Source of the DNA: Roseofilum casamattae BLCC-M143 | Lineage (GTDB): Bacteria > Cyanobacteriota > Cyanobacteriia > Cyanobacteriales > Desertifilaceae | NCBI RefSeq assembly: GCF_030068455.1 | Contig: NZ_JAQOSQ010000003.1 | Span: 124,001 to 188,000 of the forward strand | DNA length: 64,000 bases | Direction: 5' to 3' | Part shown: in pieces, positions 34,666 to 43,345 of the stretch | Position numbering within the stretch: the first letter of the stretch is position 1 | Layout of the letters: each line of letters opens with the position of its first letter | Program-made: the position numbers and the translations under genes | The notes under the pieces: generated by a model | Databases searched by the model: none | Told to the model about the DNA's origin: nothing | What the model saw: only the letters and a program-made list of their open reading frames with translations

Positions 34666-35580
34666 TTATTGCCCGATCTTTTGGAGTAATTGGGCGGTCG
34701 CGATCGCCCATTGTTGATTGCCTTGTTTTTCGTAAAGTTCTCGGGCAAATTCCAAGACTCGTCGCGCTTCTCGATAATTCTTCTGCTGGAGGAAAACTAA
34801 CCCCGCTCCATAGTAAGCATTGCCATAATTGGGATTGGCAGCAGCAGACTGACGAAAGGCTTTTAGGGCTTCGCGATCGCGGGATTGTTGCAGTAAAATT
34901 GAACCGGCAGAATAATGAGCCTCGGCATATTTAGGATTATGTGCAATGGCTCGATTAAAGGCAGCGATCGCCGGTTCGAGTTGTCCTTGTTGTTGATAAA
35001 TTAAACCGAGATAGTAGTGGGGTTCCGGGGCATTTGGTGACAAGCGAATGGCGTTTTGAAATGAGGCGATCGCATTTCTTTCTTCTCCTTGCAATCGCTG
35101 CACTAATCCTAAATTATAATGACCGACACCCAATTTTGGATCGAGTTCCACCGCCATTTTCAGATAATCGCGAGCTTGCTCTAGATTATTTCCTTCTAAT
35201 AATGCCGCTCCCAGATTTGCATAAGCGATCGCAAAATTCGGATCGGCTTGAATGGCTTGATAAAATGCGCTTGCCGCCTCTTGTAACTGTCCGGCTTGTC
35301 GCAGAGCTAACCCCAAGTTATAGCGAGCGGGAGCTAAATTAGGTGCTAGCCGTGCCGACTCGGAAAAACTAGCGATCGCTCGTTCGAGTTCTCCCGCTTG
35401 CACTTGTTGCAATCCTTGGTTGAGATATTCAACGGCAGTTTCGGAAACTTCGACCTGAGCTAATTCTAGCGGTTGCAGTCTCGAATTTTCTAGGGGGGCG
35501 ATCGCCCAACTTGCTGGTGGCAATATTGCCGAGCTACTCAGTAACAGCACACAACCCAAGCAAAACCTATAATTACTCAT
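34666..35580 (-). CDS. Exported TPR-repeat protein
   Basis: 304 aa from the ATG at 35580; an ATG at 35595 is in frame, but a TATAAT at 35602-35607 would put the transcript start at about that codon. The N-terminus is a signal peptide (FCLGCVLLLSSSAILPPASW, then AIA). Residues about 50-295 contain about seven TPR units, several canonical (AEAHYSAGSILLQQSRDREA; NYGNAYYGAGLVFLQQKNYR). TPR arrays bind proteins; partners are unknown. Located after amt on the opposite strand, 27 nt between stops. Confidence 0.88.
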   Translation of the reverse strand: MSNYRFCLGCVLLLSSSAILPPASWAIAPLENSRLQPLELAQVEVSETAVEYLNQGLQQVQAGELERAIASFSESARLAPNLAPARYNLGLALRQAGQLQEAASAFYQAIQADPNFAIAYANLGAALLEGNNLEQARDYLKMAVELDPKLGVGHYNLGLVQRLQGEERNAIASFQNAIRLSPNAPEPHYYLGLIYQQQGQLEPAIAAFNRAIAHNPKYAEAHYSAGSILLQQSRDREALKAFRQSAAANPNYGNAYYGAGLVFLQQKNYREARRVLEFARELYEKQGNQQWAIATAQLLQKIGQ

Positions 35581-35601
35581 GCTCAACTTAAACATTGTCT
35601 C

Positions 35602-35607
35602 ATTATA
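35602..35607 (-). promoter_or_regulatory. Candidate -10 (TATAAT) for the TPR gene
   Basis: A leftward TATAAT lies about 22 nt before the chosen ATG (35580). No convincing -35 is visible. Confidence 0.4.
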
Positions 35608-35665
35608 AAGATTTCTACCCCAATTGCTAAGATCGAACGTCCGTCAATACAGCATTAACAGACAA

Positions 35666-36322
35666 CTAAGATCGGGAATTTGGAACCTCTTTTTTCAGTA
35701 AATTCACCACCCGACGGAGCACTCCATTAATAAATCGAAATTCCTCCTCGCCGCTGTAGCGCTTCGCCAGCTTCACAGCCTCATCGATCGCAATTTGTTC
35801 CGGCAGTTGCAAATAGAGTATTTCCGCCACCGAAATGCGCAAAATGTCGCTATCGATGCGCGCCAGTCGTTCTAACTGCCAATTAACCATCGCCTTTGAG
35901 ATTAAAGAATCTAGCTCTTGGCGATTTTGAGCGACCAAACTGAGCAATTGCAACGCATAATCTCGCACGGCTTTATGGTCATCATATTGGTGAATCAGTT
36001 GCGGAAATGCGATCGCATGTCCCAAGCGATTAATTGCTGTTTCCGTCAGATCGATCGCCTCTTTCACCATCGTGCGAGCGCTACCAAGACTGGGTGCTAC
36101 TGTTTCGCTATCGAGCAAGCGAGCGTTTCCTCGCTGCAATTCAGCCGCTGCCATTTCCAGGGTTTCCGATGTTTCCATTTGCAGAGTCCTCACCGCTATT
36201 GAGAGCAGTTTCTGAAGCGCTTCGGGATCGTCCTGAGGTGGGCGATTGGATAATTGCGAAAGGCTCAGTAGAGCAAGTTCGCGAGCAATTTGGGGAGGTC
36301 GAGGAATGTCGGGAGATGGCAT
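35666..36322 (-). CDS. nusB: Transcription antitermination factor NusB
   Basis: 218 aa from the ATG at 36322. NusB with NusE binds boxA RNA and promotes rRNA antitermination. Seen: the N-terminal RELALLSLSQLSNRP, and the C-terminal signature LARIDSDILRISVAEILYLQ ... IAIDEAVKLAKRYSGEEEFRFINGVLRRV. Cyanobacterial NusB is longer than the E. coli form (about 140 aa) because of an insert, here about residues 40-130, which contains several helices. It starts 24 nt after the DUF502 gene, suggesting an operon, an arrangement common in cyanobacteria. Confidence 0.95.
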   Translation of the reverse strand: MPSPDIPRPPQIARELALLSLSQLSNRPPQDDPEALQKLLSIAVRTLQMETSETLEMAAAELQRGNARLLDSETVAPSLGSARTMVKEAIDLTETAINRLGHAIAFPQLIHQYDDHKAVRDYALQLLSLVAQNRQELDSLISKAMVNWQLERLARIDSDILRISVAEILYLQLPEQIAIDEAVKLAKRYSGEEEFRFINGVLRRVVNLLKKEVPNSRS

Positions 36323-36346
36323 AATTCTTAAGAAGCAGTTCAATCG

Positions 36347-37117
36347 TTAATGCTGGTCGAGTTGAGGAGAGTCCTCAACCGCGAAAGAAACTCCCATACC
36401 GAGGTTTTCATTAACAGAGGGACTCGATGGAGGGGTTTTCCGATTTTCTAGTGTATATCCAGATGCTCCTTCTTGCGGCAAAGATAATGCTACCGTAGGA
36501 CTCACAATTCCGGCTGAGACGACTACTTTGAAGGCTTCTTCCACGGATAAAGATAAATTAATCACTTCTTCTTCCGGCACGATCGCGTACCATCCCGTCG
36601 TGGGATTGGGAGTGGTGGGAATAAAGATATTAATCATCGGTTTCGGAAATTTCGACTGAAACTCCAGACCGATCGCTCCGGTAACAAATCCTAAAGACCA
36701 CAACCCTTCTCGGGGATATTCCACTAAGACCACGCGACGAAACTTATCGTTAGAGTCTTTCAGCAAGGTTTCTAATAACTGTTTCAGAGTTTTATAGACC
36801 GAACCGGCTAAAGGGATGGCTTGGACAATGCGCTCGCCCAGATCGAGCAACCAGCGTCCGGCAATATTGCGAGCCATTAAGCCAATGACTAGAATGCTGA
36901 GTATGGGAACCGCTAAACCCACAATCAGATTGAGGACATAGACTAAAATTGGATGCAGTCCATCAAAGGGGTTCACTTGTTTGGGAATCCGAGTGAGGAT
37001 ATTGACCACCCAACTGGCGATCGCGATGGTGAGCCAAATGGTTGTGGCTAAAGGAATCACCACCAGCAATCCGGCGATCGCATCATTCTTGAGATCCTGC
37101 TTTAAGCGTTGCAGCAC
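36347..37117 (-). CDS. DUF502 family membrane protein
   Basis: 256 aa. GTG start at 37117. Seen: the N-terminal KQDLKNDAIAGLLVVIPLATTIWL, the second hydrophobic segment VYVLNLIVGLAVPILSILVIGLMARN, then the family pattern IPLAGSVYKTLKQLLETLL, VVLVEYPREGLWSLGFVTG and PTTPNPTTGWYAIVPEEEV. Two membrane helices and a soluble C-terminal domain with conserved beta strands. Homologues include plant LIKE COV proteins; molecular function is not established. Forms an operon with nusB. Confidence 0.92.
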   Translation of the reverse strand: MLQRLKQDLKNDAIAGLLVVIPLATTIWLTIAIASWVVNILTRIPKQVNPFDGLHPILVYVLNLIVGLAVPILSILVIGLMARNIAGRWLLDLGERIVQAIPLAGSVYKTLKQLLETLLKDSNDKFRRVVLVEYPREGLWSLGFVTGAIGLEFQSKFPKPMINIFIPTTPNPTTGWYAIVPEEEVINLSLSVEEAFKVVVSAGIVSPTVALSLPQEGASGYTLENRKTPPSSPSVNENLGMGVSFAVEDSPQLDQH

Positions 37118-37281
37118 AAACGTACTCGACTCTGGTTTTAACGGGTTCGGGGAAGATGGCTATCTCTAACCGATCCCCGCTTTTGCTTATCTTAAAACAC
37201 TTTATGGTTTTCTGTAACACAGGCAACTAAAATTGCAATGCCAATGAGAGCTGAGGGAATAGTAGCTTCGGCTTCGCTCAG

Positions 37282-38562
37282 CTACCAGTCACGAAATAGA
37301 GAGAAATAGTAGCCGACGAGATAGAGAGAACCGCAGAGAACGATGGTGGGTGGAGAGGACAGGACTGCTGCATCGAGAGCCTTCCCAAGATCGGGATAAG
37401 TCTCACAGGACTTGAGTTGCGGTTGTAGGGTTTGCGCGAGTTCGGCCAGCTCTTCTGGCGAGGCAGTGCGATGGTTGGGGACGGGAACCAAATAGAGCGT
37501 GTCTCCAGGACGCAGTAAGGTTTGGAAGATGTCGTGATGGGATTTTTTGGTTAACATACCCATGACCCAGGTAATGGAGGCATCTTTGCTCTGAATGCGA
37601 TCGCTGCTATCGAGATAGTCCCGCAGAGCAATGGCCGATTCGGGATTATGAGCGCCATCCACCAGTAGGGGATAGTCTTGCCAATAGCTCCACTGCAACC
37701 GTCCGCGCCATCGAGTTCGGGCGATCCCTTCCGCGATCGCATCTGCGGAAATCTGCCACTTTTGAGGATCGAGAACTTGCATTGCAGCGATCGCGAGGGC
37801 GGAATTCGATAACTGATGTTTGCCTTCCAGGGGTAAGGAATATTGAATATTGCCGTATTGCGCTCGTCCATTGCCCAGATCTATGGCGGGTTCTGGCTCG
37901 ATCGGCAGACAGTTAACTCGGGCAACACAAGTGTCAATGGCTTGTTTCGCCTCCGGAGGAACCGGCCCGATAATGGCAGGACAGCCTGGTTTGAGAATAC
38001 CTGCTTTTTCGCGCGCAATATCGGCTAGAGTCGGGCCGAGGATCTGGGCGTGATCCCAGCCGATTGAAACAATAATTGCAGCCAGGGGGCGATCGCAAAC
38101 ATTGGTGGCATCCAAACGCCCTCCCAGTCCGACTTCCATCACTGCTAAGTCGCAGCCAGATTGGGCAAAGTAGAGCCAAGCTGCAGCCACGAGCAGTTCA
38201 AACGAAGTCGGAGCCTCCACGGTGCCGGCCGCGTCCAGGACTTGCACGAGGACTTGGTGGAGGGTTTCCATAGCAATGGGTTCCCCATTGATACAGATCC
38301 GTTCAGTCCAGTCAATTAGGTGGGGAGAAGTGTATCGTCCGACGCGATAGCCTGCCGTGGCGAAAATGGAGGATAAGTAAGCACAAACCGATCCTTTACC
38401 ATTGGTTCCGGCAACGTGGACCATGGGAATACGATGGTGTGGGTTCCCTAATGCGGCTAACAGGGCCTTAATCCGGTCTAATCCCAAGGACATGACCGCG
38501 CTTTGTTGGGGAGGCAACAGAGCCGCGATCGCCTCCTGTCGCTTGTCTCTATTATTCTTCAA
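37282..38562 (-). CDS. folC: Bifunctional folylpolyglutamate synthase / dihydrofolate synthase
   Basis: 426 aa. It adds L-glutamate to dihydropteroate and to folates. Seen: HVAGTNGKGSVCAYLSSI (P-loop), YTSPHLIDWTERI, VMEVGLGGRLDATNV, IGWDHAQILG, EKAGILKPG and LLVDGAHNPESAIAL. Start is TTG at 38562 because the conserved LGLDRI region lies only about 25 residues in; it overlaps the upstream secreted-protein gene by 11 nt. No ATG fits the family N-terminus. Translational coupling with the upstream gene is likely. A short hairpin (37262-37285) spans its stop codon. Confidence 0.95.
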   Translation of the reverse strand: MKNNRDKRQEAIAALLPPQQSAVMSLGLDRIKALLAALGNPHHRIPMVHVAGTNGKGSVCAYLSSIFATAGYRVGRYTSPHLIDWTERICINGEPIAMETLHQVLVQVLDAAGTVEAPTSFELLVAAAWLYFAQSGCDLAVMEVGLGGRLDATNVCDRPLAAIIVSIGWDHAQILGPTLADIAREKAGILKPGCPAIIGPVPPEAKQAIDTCVARVNCLPIEPEPAIDLGNGRAQYGNIQYSLPLEGKHQLSNSALAIAAMQVLDPQKWQISADAIAEGIARTRWRGRLQWSYWQDYPLLVDGAHNPESAIALRDYLDSSDRIQSKDASITWVMGMLTKKSHHDIFQTLLRPGDTLYLVPVPNHRTASPEELAELAQTLQPQLKSCETYPDLGKALDAAVLSSPPTIVLCGSLYLVGYYFSLFRDW

Positions 38563-38971
38563 GTTGCAATCTCAGATTCACGGTTCCAGACGGTCGTTTC
38601 TCTCCCGGTGCGCCAAACAACCCGAGGCTATCGTCTTTTCGATACAATACATCAACTCGTTCGTTTAATCTGACCTGCGGAAAAGCCTGACGGTATTGAC
38701 CGGCATTCAGGTCGGGGTTATTGTTCAATGCTTCTCGAGAGCGAAGTCCGGGGAAATCTCCCGTGCTGCGACTTTCAACAGTTTGTAGAGAATCTCCTCT
38801 GAGGGTAACGCTCTCGTCTTGGGCGCGGGCGGGTAAACTGGGGAAAGCAGTCAGAGCAGTTAGGCTGGCTGATAGGGTGACTGCGGCGATCGCAACTAAG
38901 GTCTCAGTTGCTGTCCGAGTCGATTTGAGAGCAAAGGGGGGTTGAACGAGGGCAGGAAGTAAGCGCTTCAT
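38552..38971 (-). CDS. Hypothetical secreted protein
   Basis: 139 aa. Basic N-terminus then a hydrophobic run ending at a signal-peptidase-like site (SLPARAQ|DES). The mature part (about 90 residues) is hydrophilic with NNNPDLNAGQYRQAFPQVRLNERVDVLYR, resembling small cyanobacterial exported proteins of unknown function. No catalytic motif or cysteine. Its 3' end overlaps the folC start by 11 nt, so the pair is co-transcribed. Function unknown. Confidence 0.75.
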   Translation of the reverse strand: MKRLLPALVQPPFALKSTRTATETLVAIAAVTLSASLTALTAFPSLPARAQDESVTLRGDSLQTVESRSTGDFPGLRSREALNNNPDLNAGQYRQAFPQVRLNERVDVLYRKDDSLGLFGAPGEKRPSGTVNLRLQLEE

Positions 38972-39075
38972 AACATTGGCAATAATGACTAATGGTAGCG
39001 ATCTACGGCCATTTTAACGTCTTGCTCCAATGGTAGTTGGGTAGAACAGAAAGCCATTCTACCCCACCTTCGCGC

Positions 39076-39195
39076 TTAGGATTCGTCACTTAAGAGTCTT
39101 TGGACTTGATCGATTGCTGCTGAAGCGATATTCAATAAAGCCCAGCCTCCAGCAATGGCGATCGGCAATAAGACAATGACAATACGCCAATCCAT
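39076..39195 (-). CDS. psbY: Photosystem II protein Y
   Basis: 39 aa; found by direct reading. It begins MDWRIVIVLLPIAIAGGWAL and ends LLSDES, matching the PsbY pattern (MDWR start, one membrane helix, AAxxQ segment). The ATG at 39195 is preceded by GGAGGAG 6 nt away. PsbY is a small peripheral membrane subunit near cytochrome b559 in photosystem II. A possible -10 TATAAT lies at 39285-39290, giving a leader of about 80 nt. It stands alone between the folC operon and the gamma carbonic anhydrase-like gene. Confidence 0.93.
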   Translation of the reverse strand: MDWRIVIVLLPIAIAGGWALLNIASAAIDQVQRLLSDES

Positions 39196-39305
39196 AGTAT
39201 TCTCCTCCAAGTTTCGTAAAGTTTTTTATCGATTTTTCATCTCTCTTAGTTGTACCGCAAAGCGAGACGCTTGGGTAGTCGGGGATTATAATTATGTATG
39301 CCTCG

Positions 39306-39854
39306 TTAAGAGTCTGTGGGATAAAAGCCCAGATCCTTGCCTCGATTGCTGTGAACGAGGGCTAACTGATAGTATTTCCGGGCATGTTCGATGAGTTCGG
39401 CGGCTTGCTCTGGAGAGATTTCGCGCAATCGTCTGGCTGGCATTCCCACGACGAGGGAGAAGGGAGGAACATCTTTGGTGACCACGGCTCCAGCACCGAC
39501 CATGGAGCCTTCTCCAACGGTAACGCCATCGAGAATAGTGGCGCCAATGCCAATCAACGATCCCCGACAGATCCGCGCGCTGTGAATCGTCGCGCGATGG
39601 CCGATGGTGACATAATCTTCTAAAACTGTAACTTTTCCCGGATCGCCATGCAATACGGCGCCATCTTGGACGTTACTATATTCGCCAATCTCGATCGCCT
39701 CGACATCGGCTCGAACTACGGCACCGTACCAAATGCTCGATCCGATGCCGAGGGTAACGTCGCCAATAACGGTGGCATTGGGGGCAACAAAAGCGGCTGG
39801 AGAGAGATCGGGAGGTTCCCAGTAGCTGGGAGTGTCGGGATGGGGAAAATTCAC
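39306..39854 (-). CDS. Gamma carbonic anhydrase-family (left-handed beta-helix) protein
   Basis: 182 aa with hexapeptide repeats (VAPNATVIGDVTLGIGSSIWYGAVVRAD, read in I-G-x-x-x-x turns) forming a left-handed beta-helix. Seen: VRADVEAIEIGEYSNVQDGAVLH and GHRATIHSARICRGSLIGIGATI, with His residues that bind metal in the trimer. The C-terminal helix (RLREISPEQAAELIEHARKY) closes the coil. Members include gamma-CA-like and PaaY-like proteins; activity cannot be told from sequence, and CcmM has extra domains absent here. Single gene, upstream of nothing on the same strand until psbY, 110 nt away. Confidence 0.93.
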   Translation of the reverse strand: MNFPHPDTPSYWEPPDLSPAAFVAPNATVIGDVTLGIGSSIWYGAVVRADVEAIEIGEYSNVQDGAVLHGDPGKVTVLEDYVTIGHRATIHSARICRGSLIGIGATILDGVTVGEGSMVGAGAVVTKDVPPFSLVVGMPARRLREISPEQAAELIEHARKYYQLALVHSNRGKDLGFYPTDS

Positions 39855-39981
39855 GCTGCGATCGCCTATTTTCTGAAATTATGACAAAGTTTACAACAAA
39901 ATTATGGAGGAACTGAGTCTCTGGTTATAATACGATGGCAAAGTGCTATTTTTTTGCAATTGCTTCTGGCGATAACGCTTC

Positions 39982-40491
39982 ATGCTCAATCCCGCTTTAC
40001 AATATCCAGTTTTCGGACCGGAGATTCACTGTCCCCATTGTCGTCAAGAGATTCCCGCGTTAACTTTGACCGATACTTATCTCTGTCCGCGTCATGGCGC
40101 CTTTGAAGCCGATCCGAACACGAAAGAACTGGTTCATCTACAGTCGGGCCGTCATTGGCGGCTGTGGGAGAGCCAATGGTATCGACAGCATACCCATCCG
40201 GATGGGATTCGGTTCGAGATTCATGAAGCATTAGACCGGTTGTATACCCAAGGTTATCGAGCAACCAAGGTCACGATTGCCCGTCGCTATCGGGAGTTAA
40301 TTAGTTCGTATTTAGAGCGCAATGCCACTCGAAAAACGCCGGAACACTCTGCCGTTCCGAAGTTATATGGATTGCCGGTAGAATTTAGTCCCGATCCGGC
40401 AGAGGAGCCGTGTTGGGACGTGATTAATTTTAATTTGGATAAGGAACCTGGCGCGCCGGTGCGCTATCCCTATTTCCGGTTATTTGAATAG
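39982..40491 (+). CDS. TIGR02652-type cyanobacterial protein
   Basis: 169 aa. N-terminus IHCPHCRQEIPAL then CPRHGAFEADP forms a probable zinc ribbon (CxxC plus C-x-x-H). This is followed by LVHLQSGRHWRLWESQWYRQHTHPDGIRFEIHEALDRL and ATKVTIARRYRELI, matching my memory of a protein family restricted to cyanobacteria (TIGR02652). No function is known. It is 9 nt upstream of the glyoxalase-like gene, and the two are probably co-transcribed. Confidence 0.85.
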   Translation: MLNPALQYPVFGPEIHCPHCRQEIPALTLTDTYLCPRHGAFEADPNTKELVHLQSGRHWRLWESQWYRQHTHPDGIRFEIHEALDRLYTQGYRATKVTIARRYRELISSYLERNATRKTPEHSAVPKLYGLPVEFSPDPAEEPCWDVINFNLDKEPGAPVRYPYFRLFE

Positions 40492-40503
40492 AGGTGTAGA
40501 TTG

Positions 40504-40926
40504 ATGCATCATGCCTCGATTCGTACCAAGGATATTCACCAGGCCATCGCCTTTTACGAGATATTGGGTTTTGCGGTGGCGGAGCGCTTTACGGCGGGAA
40601 CGACGCTTGCCTGCTGGATGGAAGGGTTAGGCGGACGCATTGAGTTAATCCAAATCCCGGAACCTCGTCCGGCGGCTGATGCGTTTGGGGACGAGCATTA
40701 TACGGGATACTATCATCTGTCGTTCGATCTCACTGAGAAAGTTGCCGATCTACCCAGTTGGTTGGGGGAGTTACGCGATCGCATTTCTGCCGCGTCGCAA
40801 CTGCCACCGCTGCGAGTGTTGCTGGAACCGATGCAACAGGCGATCGGCGATCGCATTTATGAAGTTACTTTTATTGCCGATACGGATGGATTGCCCTTAG
40901 AGTTTTTGCGAGATTTGTCAGGGTAA
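40504..40926 (+). CDS. VOC (glyoxalase/dioxygenase) superfamily protein
   Basis: 140 aa from the ATG at 40504 (a TTG directly before is the alternative). One VOC fold made of two beta-alpha-beta-beta-beta modules: HHASIRTKDIHQAIAFYEIL at the start and YYHLSFDLTEKVADL in the second module, ending VTFIADTDGLPLEFLRDL. The metal-ligand positions His (near residue 3), Glu (IELIQI) and His (YHLSF) are plausible and a fourth Glu is in LEFL. Substrate unknown. Downstream partner of the TIGR02652 gene. Confidence 0.88.
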   Translation: MHHASIRTKDIHQAIAFYEILGFAVAERFTAGTTLACWMEGLGGRIELIQIPEPRPAADAFGDEHYTGYYHLSFDLTEKVADLPSWLGELRDRISAASQLPPLRVLLEPMQQAIGDRIYEVTFIADTDGLPLEFLRDLSG

Positions 40927-40949
40927 GAAGAATATAGCACTTTGCGCTC

Positions 40950-41837
40950 TCATGAGATTCCCCGACCCATACCATTTTCCAGGAGTCTCCAGCGTTTCTT
41001 CCAATGGGTACTTAGTTCTAGGGGACTCGTCTGTTGTTCTTGTCGGCGGCGATCGCAAATTACTCGAGCCGAATCGTTTAAACTGGGATCTCGATAGGGA
41101 ACTGCCGCGCGCGTTTGCAGATGTTCTTCTGCCTTCTGCGATAGCGAAATTAAGCCTTCATTCAGATGGCGCGCCAGAGTTCCTGGAGATTTTCTTCCCG
41201 TAGGTAAAGTGGTTCCTATCTGTAATTGAGATACCTTTAAAGCTTGGCGCACTGCCGCCGCACAAGAATAGGTCGCTAAATAGCCATCCCGTTGCAGCGC
41301 TCTGGCAGCGAGAGAAAGAAACTCCACCGTCCAGAGTTGGGGACAAGTAGGAGGCGAAAAGGGATCGAGGAAAATGGCATCGGCGCGAAAGCCTTGGCGG
41401 ACGAGGTGCTGTAGGGTTTGGCGAGCATCTCCGAGATAGAGTGTTCCGCGAAAGTTGTCGGTTTCGGCTTCGTTTTTGGCGGCTAATTCTCGTACAATAG
41501 AACCGATAGAATGGGGCCATTCGCGATCGAAATGATGGGCGATCGCCATTTGCGCCACTCGGCGATCGGATTCTAGTCCTATCCAAGTAATCTGGCATTG
41601 GGGATGAATCGACCATATGGCTTCCAGAGCGCTGGCACTGTTGTATCCCAGTCCGTAACAAATATCTAGGATTGTTAATTGCGATCGCACCGCCCTCTGC
41701 GGTAGTTGCGTCGGTTCCACAAATTTCTTATACGCCTCTTGTTTCGCCCCATGATGGGAATGAAATAACTCTCCAAACTCCGAGGAAAAAAATGTCCAAG
41801 AACCATCGCCAGTTGGTTGTGGGGTAAACTCAGTCAT
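40950..41837 (-). CDS. MnmD-type tRNA wobble-uridine methyltransferase
   Basis: 295 aa. It resembles MnmC's methyltransferase half: WTFFSSEFGELFHSHHGAKQEAYKKFV, ILDICYGLGYNSASALEAI (SAM-binding loop), and DAIFLDPFSPPTCPQLWT followed by YLATYSCAAAVRQAL. These enzymes methylate aminomethyl-2-thiouridine at tRNA position 34. The FAD-dependent MnmC oxidase half is absent, as in the stand-alone MnmD of plants and some bacteria. Last gene of the tatA-pth-DUF3146-mnmD group; the gap to DUF3146 is 35 nt. Confidence 0.88.
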   Translation of the reverse strand: MTEFTPQPTGDGSWTFFSSEFGELFHSHHGAKQEAYKKFVEPTQLPQRAVRSQLTILDICYGLGYNSASALEAIWSIHPQCQITWIGLESDRRVAQMAIAHHFDREWPHSIGSIVRELAAKNEAETDNFRGTLYLGDARQTLQHLVRQGFRADAIFLDPFSPPTCPQLWTVEFLSLAARALQRDGYLATYSCAAAVRQALKVSQLQIGTTLPTGRKSPGTLARHLNEGLISLSQKAEEHLQTRAAVPYRDPSLNDSARVICDRRRQEQQTSPLELSTHWKKRWRLLENGMGRGIS

Positions 41838-41872
41838 ATCAAGTCCGGCATCTCCCTATTCCCTAACCCATG

Positions 41873-42136
41873 TTAAAACTGAGCGCGAATGATAAAACTA
41901 TAGTCTCCTCCCGGTTCCAGTTGATAGTCTTTGGCCTCTAGGAAACGCCCCAAAGGTTCTTGAATCAAAGCGCGCCCTAAAGAAGGAGTCACCAACAGTA
42001 GCCCTTGGCGAAAATGCCACTCAAACTCCCATTGATATTCATCCGCCAATACTTCTCCTTCCAGCTTACCCTGTTGCCAAGAATGGCGAAATATGCGGAC
42101 GTAAACGGTAGTTTCAGGTAGACGCTTGGAACTCAC
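41873..42136 (-). CDS. DUF3146 family protein
   Basis: 87 aa from the GTG at 42136, chosen because the family starts close to the Val-Ser-Ser-Lys sequence; a TTG at 42154 is the only longer alternative. Seen: YVRIFRHSWQQGKLEGEV, the aromatic-rich YQWEFEWHFRQG and the C-terminal LGRALIQEPLGRFLEAKDYQ plus GGDYSFIIRAQF, which I recall from cyanobacterial DUF3146 proteins. No known function. It lies between pth and mnmD on the same strand. Confidence 0.8.
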   Translation of the reverse strand: MSSKRLPETTVYVRIFRHSWQQGKLEGEVLADEYQWEFEWHFRQGLLLVTPSLGRALIQEPLGRFLEAKDYQLEPGGDYSFIIRAQF

Positions 42137-42187
42137 GATGGGAGAGGAGAGCAAAAGGTAATAGGTAATTAGGAAATGGAATAAGGA

Positions 42188-42895
42188 TTAAACTGAGGGC
42201 GATGGCGACTTTGCAGATTTGTCTGGTTCTGAGGGTTTTGGCGGTTTTGATGGCTTTGCTATAGGGCCAAAAACGCGACTGTTATAGAGATTCATGGCTT
42301 TCTCGACTCCGTGTTTCAGACTCGCTTCCACCGCATCCGCCGCTGCTGGGACGATCTCAGTCATAATTTTTGCTTCCGAGGGTGCAAATTTACCGAGAAC
42401 GTGGGAGATCGTTTCTTTATTACCAGTTTCGGGCGATTTTGAGGAACCAATGCCCACGCGCAAGCGCGGGAAATTCTGCCCTCCTAAGTGAGAAATGGCA
42501 CTTTTCATACCATTATGTCCTCCCGCAGAACCCGACAGGCGCAACCGAATGCGTCCGACAGGCAGATCCATATCATCGTAGATAACTAGGACAGAGGTCT
42601 GTGGTAGCTTATACCAATCAGTAACAGCACGGATGGATTGTCCGGAGCGGTTCATGTACGTGGAAGGTTTGAGCAAGCGCAGTTTATTTCCGCCGGGAAA
42701 TGGAGCTTCGGCAAACCATCCTTGAAATTTCTTGTTCGCGCTCCCCGTAGCGCCCCAACGTCGGGCAATTTCATCGACAATTTCAAAGCCGATGTTATGG
42801 CGCGTTCGGTCGTATTCAGCTCCGGGATTGCCCAATCCGACAATCAGTTGCGGGTAGACTGGAGTGGGTTTGGTTTCGGCAGAGCGATCGCTCAT
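42188..42895 (-). CDS. pth: Peptidyl-tRNA hydrolase
   Basis: 235 aa. Releases tRNA from peptidyl-tRNAs that drop off the ribosome. Seen: LIVGLGNPGAEYDRTRHNIGF (catalytic His in RHN), LLKPSTYMNRSG, VIYDDMDLPVGRIRLR and GGHNGMKSAISHLG. The core ends at about residue 205; an added Pro/Ser/Lys-rich tail (about 212-235) is unusual and probably disordered. It starts 4 nt after tatA, so it is co-transcribed. Confidence 0.96.
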   Translation of the reverse strand: MSDRSAETKPTPVYPQLIVGLGNPGAEYDRTRHNIGFEIVDEIARRWGATGSANKKFQGWFAEAPFPGGNKLRLLKPSTYMNRSGQSIRAVTDWYKLPQTSVLVIYDDMDLPVGRIRLRLSGSAGGHNGMKSAISHLGGQNFPRLRVGIGSSKSPETGNKETISHVLGKFAPSEAKIMTEIVPAAADAVEASLKHGVEKAMNLYNSRVFGPIAKPSKPPKPSEPDKSAKSPSPSV

Positions 42896-42899
42896 CGGT

Positions 42900-43202
42900 T
42901 TAGCTAGCTTGAGTAGAATTACTGGTTTCAGTGGCGCTCGGTTCGGCCGGGGCCTTTTGCTCTGTTGGCATGGGGTTGGGGTTCATGCTCGGTTCGATGG
43001 CGGCTGGGGTTTTTACGGAAGCTTCAAGTTCTGCGGCTTCCCGTTTAAATTCTTGTTCAAATTCTTTGGAGGCTTCTTGGAAACTTCTCAAGGTTTTGGC
43101 GATCGCTTTGCCAATTTCCGGGAGTTTTTTCGGGCCGAAAATCAGCAGAGCAACAATAGTGATGACAGCCATTTCTGGTAAGCCAATGCCAAAAATATTC
43201 AC
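42900..43202 (-). CDS. tatA: Twin-arginine translocase TatA/E-family subunit
   Basis: 100 aa. GTG start at 43202 with GGAGG about 8 nt upstream. Seen: the short N-terminal helix GIGLPEMAVITIVALLIFGPKKLPEIGKAIAK (FGPKKLPE is the family hallmark), an amphipathic helix, and a disordered acidic/Pro-rich tail. It forms the protein-conducting element of Tat transport, which exports folded cofactor proteins across plasma and thylakoid membranes. First of an operon with pth, DUF3146 and mnmD. A terminator separates it from psbH upstream. Confidence 0.93.
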   Translation of the reverse strand: MNIFGIGLPEMAVITIVALLIFGPKKLPEIGKAIAKTLRSFQEASKEFEQEFKREAAELEASVKTPAAIEPSMNPNPMPTEQKAPAEPSATETSNSTQAS

Positions 43203-43245
43203 GGGGTTTCCTCCTGGGCGAGCGAGCCATTTTTTTGATGCGATG

Positions 43246-43280
43246 TGAAAAAACTCGGCTTATCAACTAAACCGAGTTTT
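43246..43280 (-). terminator. Rho-independent terminator after psbH
   Basis: Leftward AAAACTCGG ... CCGAGTTTT (9-bp perfect stem, 13-nt loop) followed by TTTTTTCAC. It lies 66 nt past the psbH stop and before tatA, so psbH is likely a separate transcript. Confidence 0.8.
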
Positions 43281-43345
43281 GGGAATTTACCAAACATTCT
43301 ATATGGGTTCCGCCCGTTGCGAGCGGACTGCAGGTTGGTTTTATC

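Noticed and set aside
37262-37285. GTAGCT/AGCTAC hairpin spanning the folC stop codon
   Set aside because: Only 6-bp stem and no T-run, so not called as a terminator; it may belong to a dispersed repeat type.
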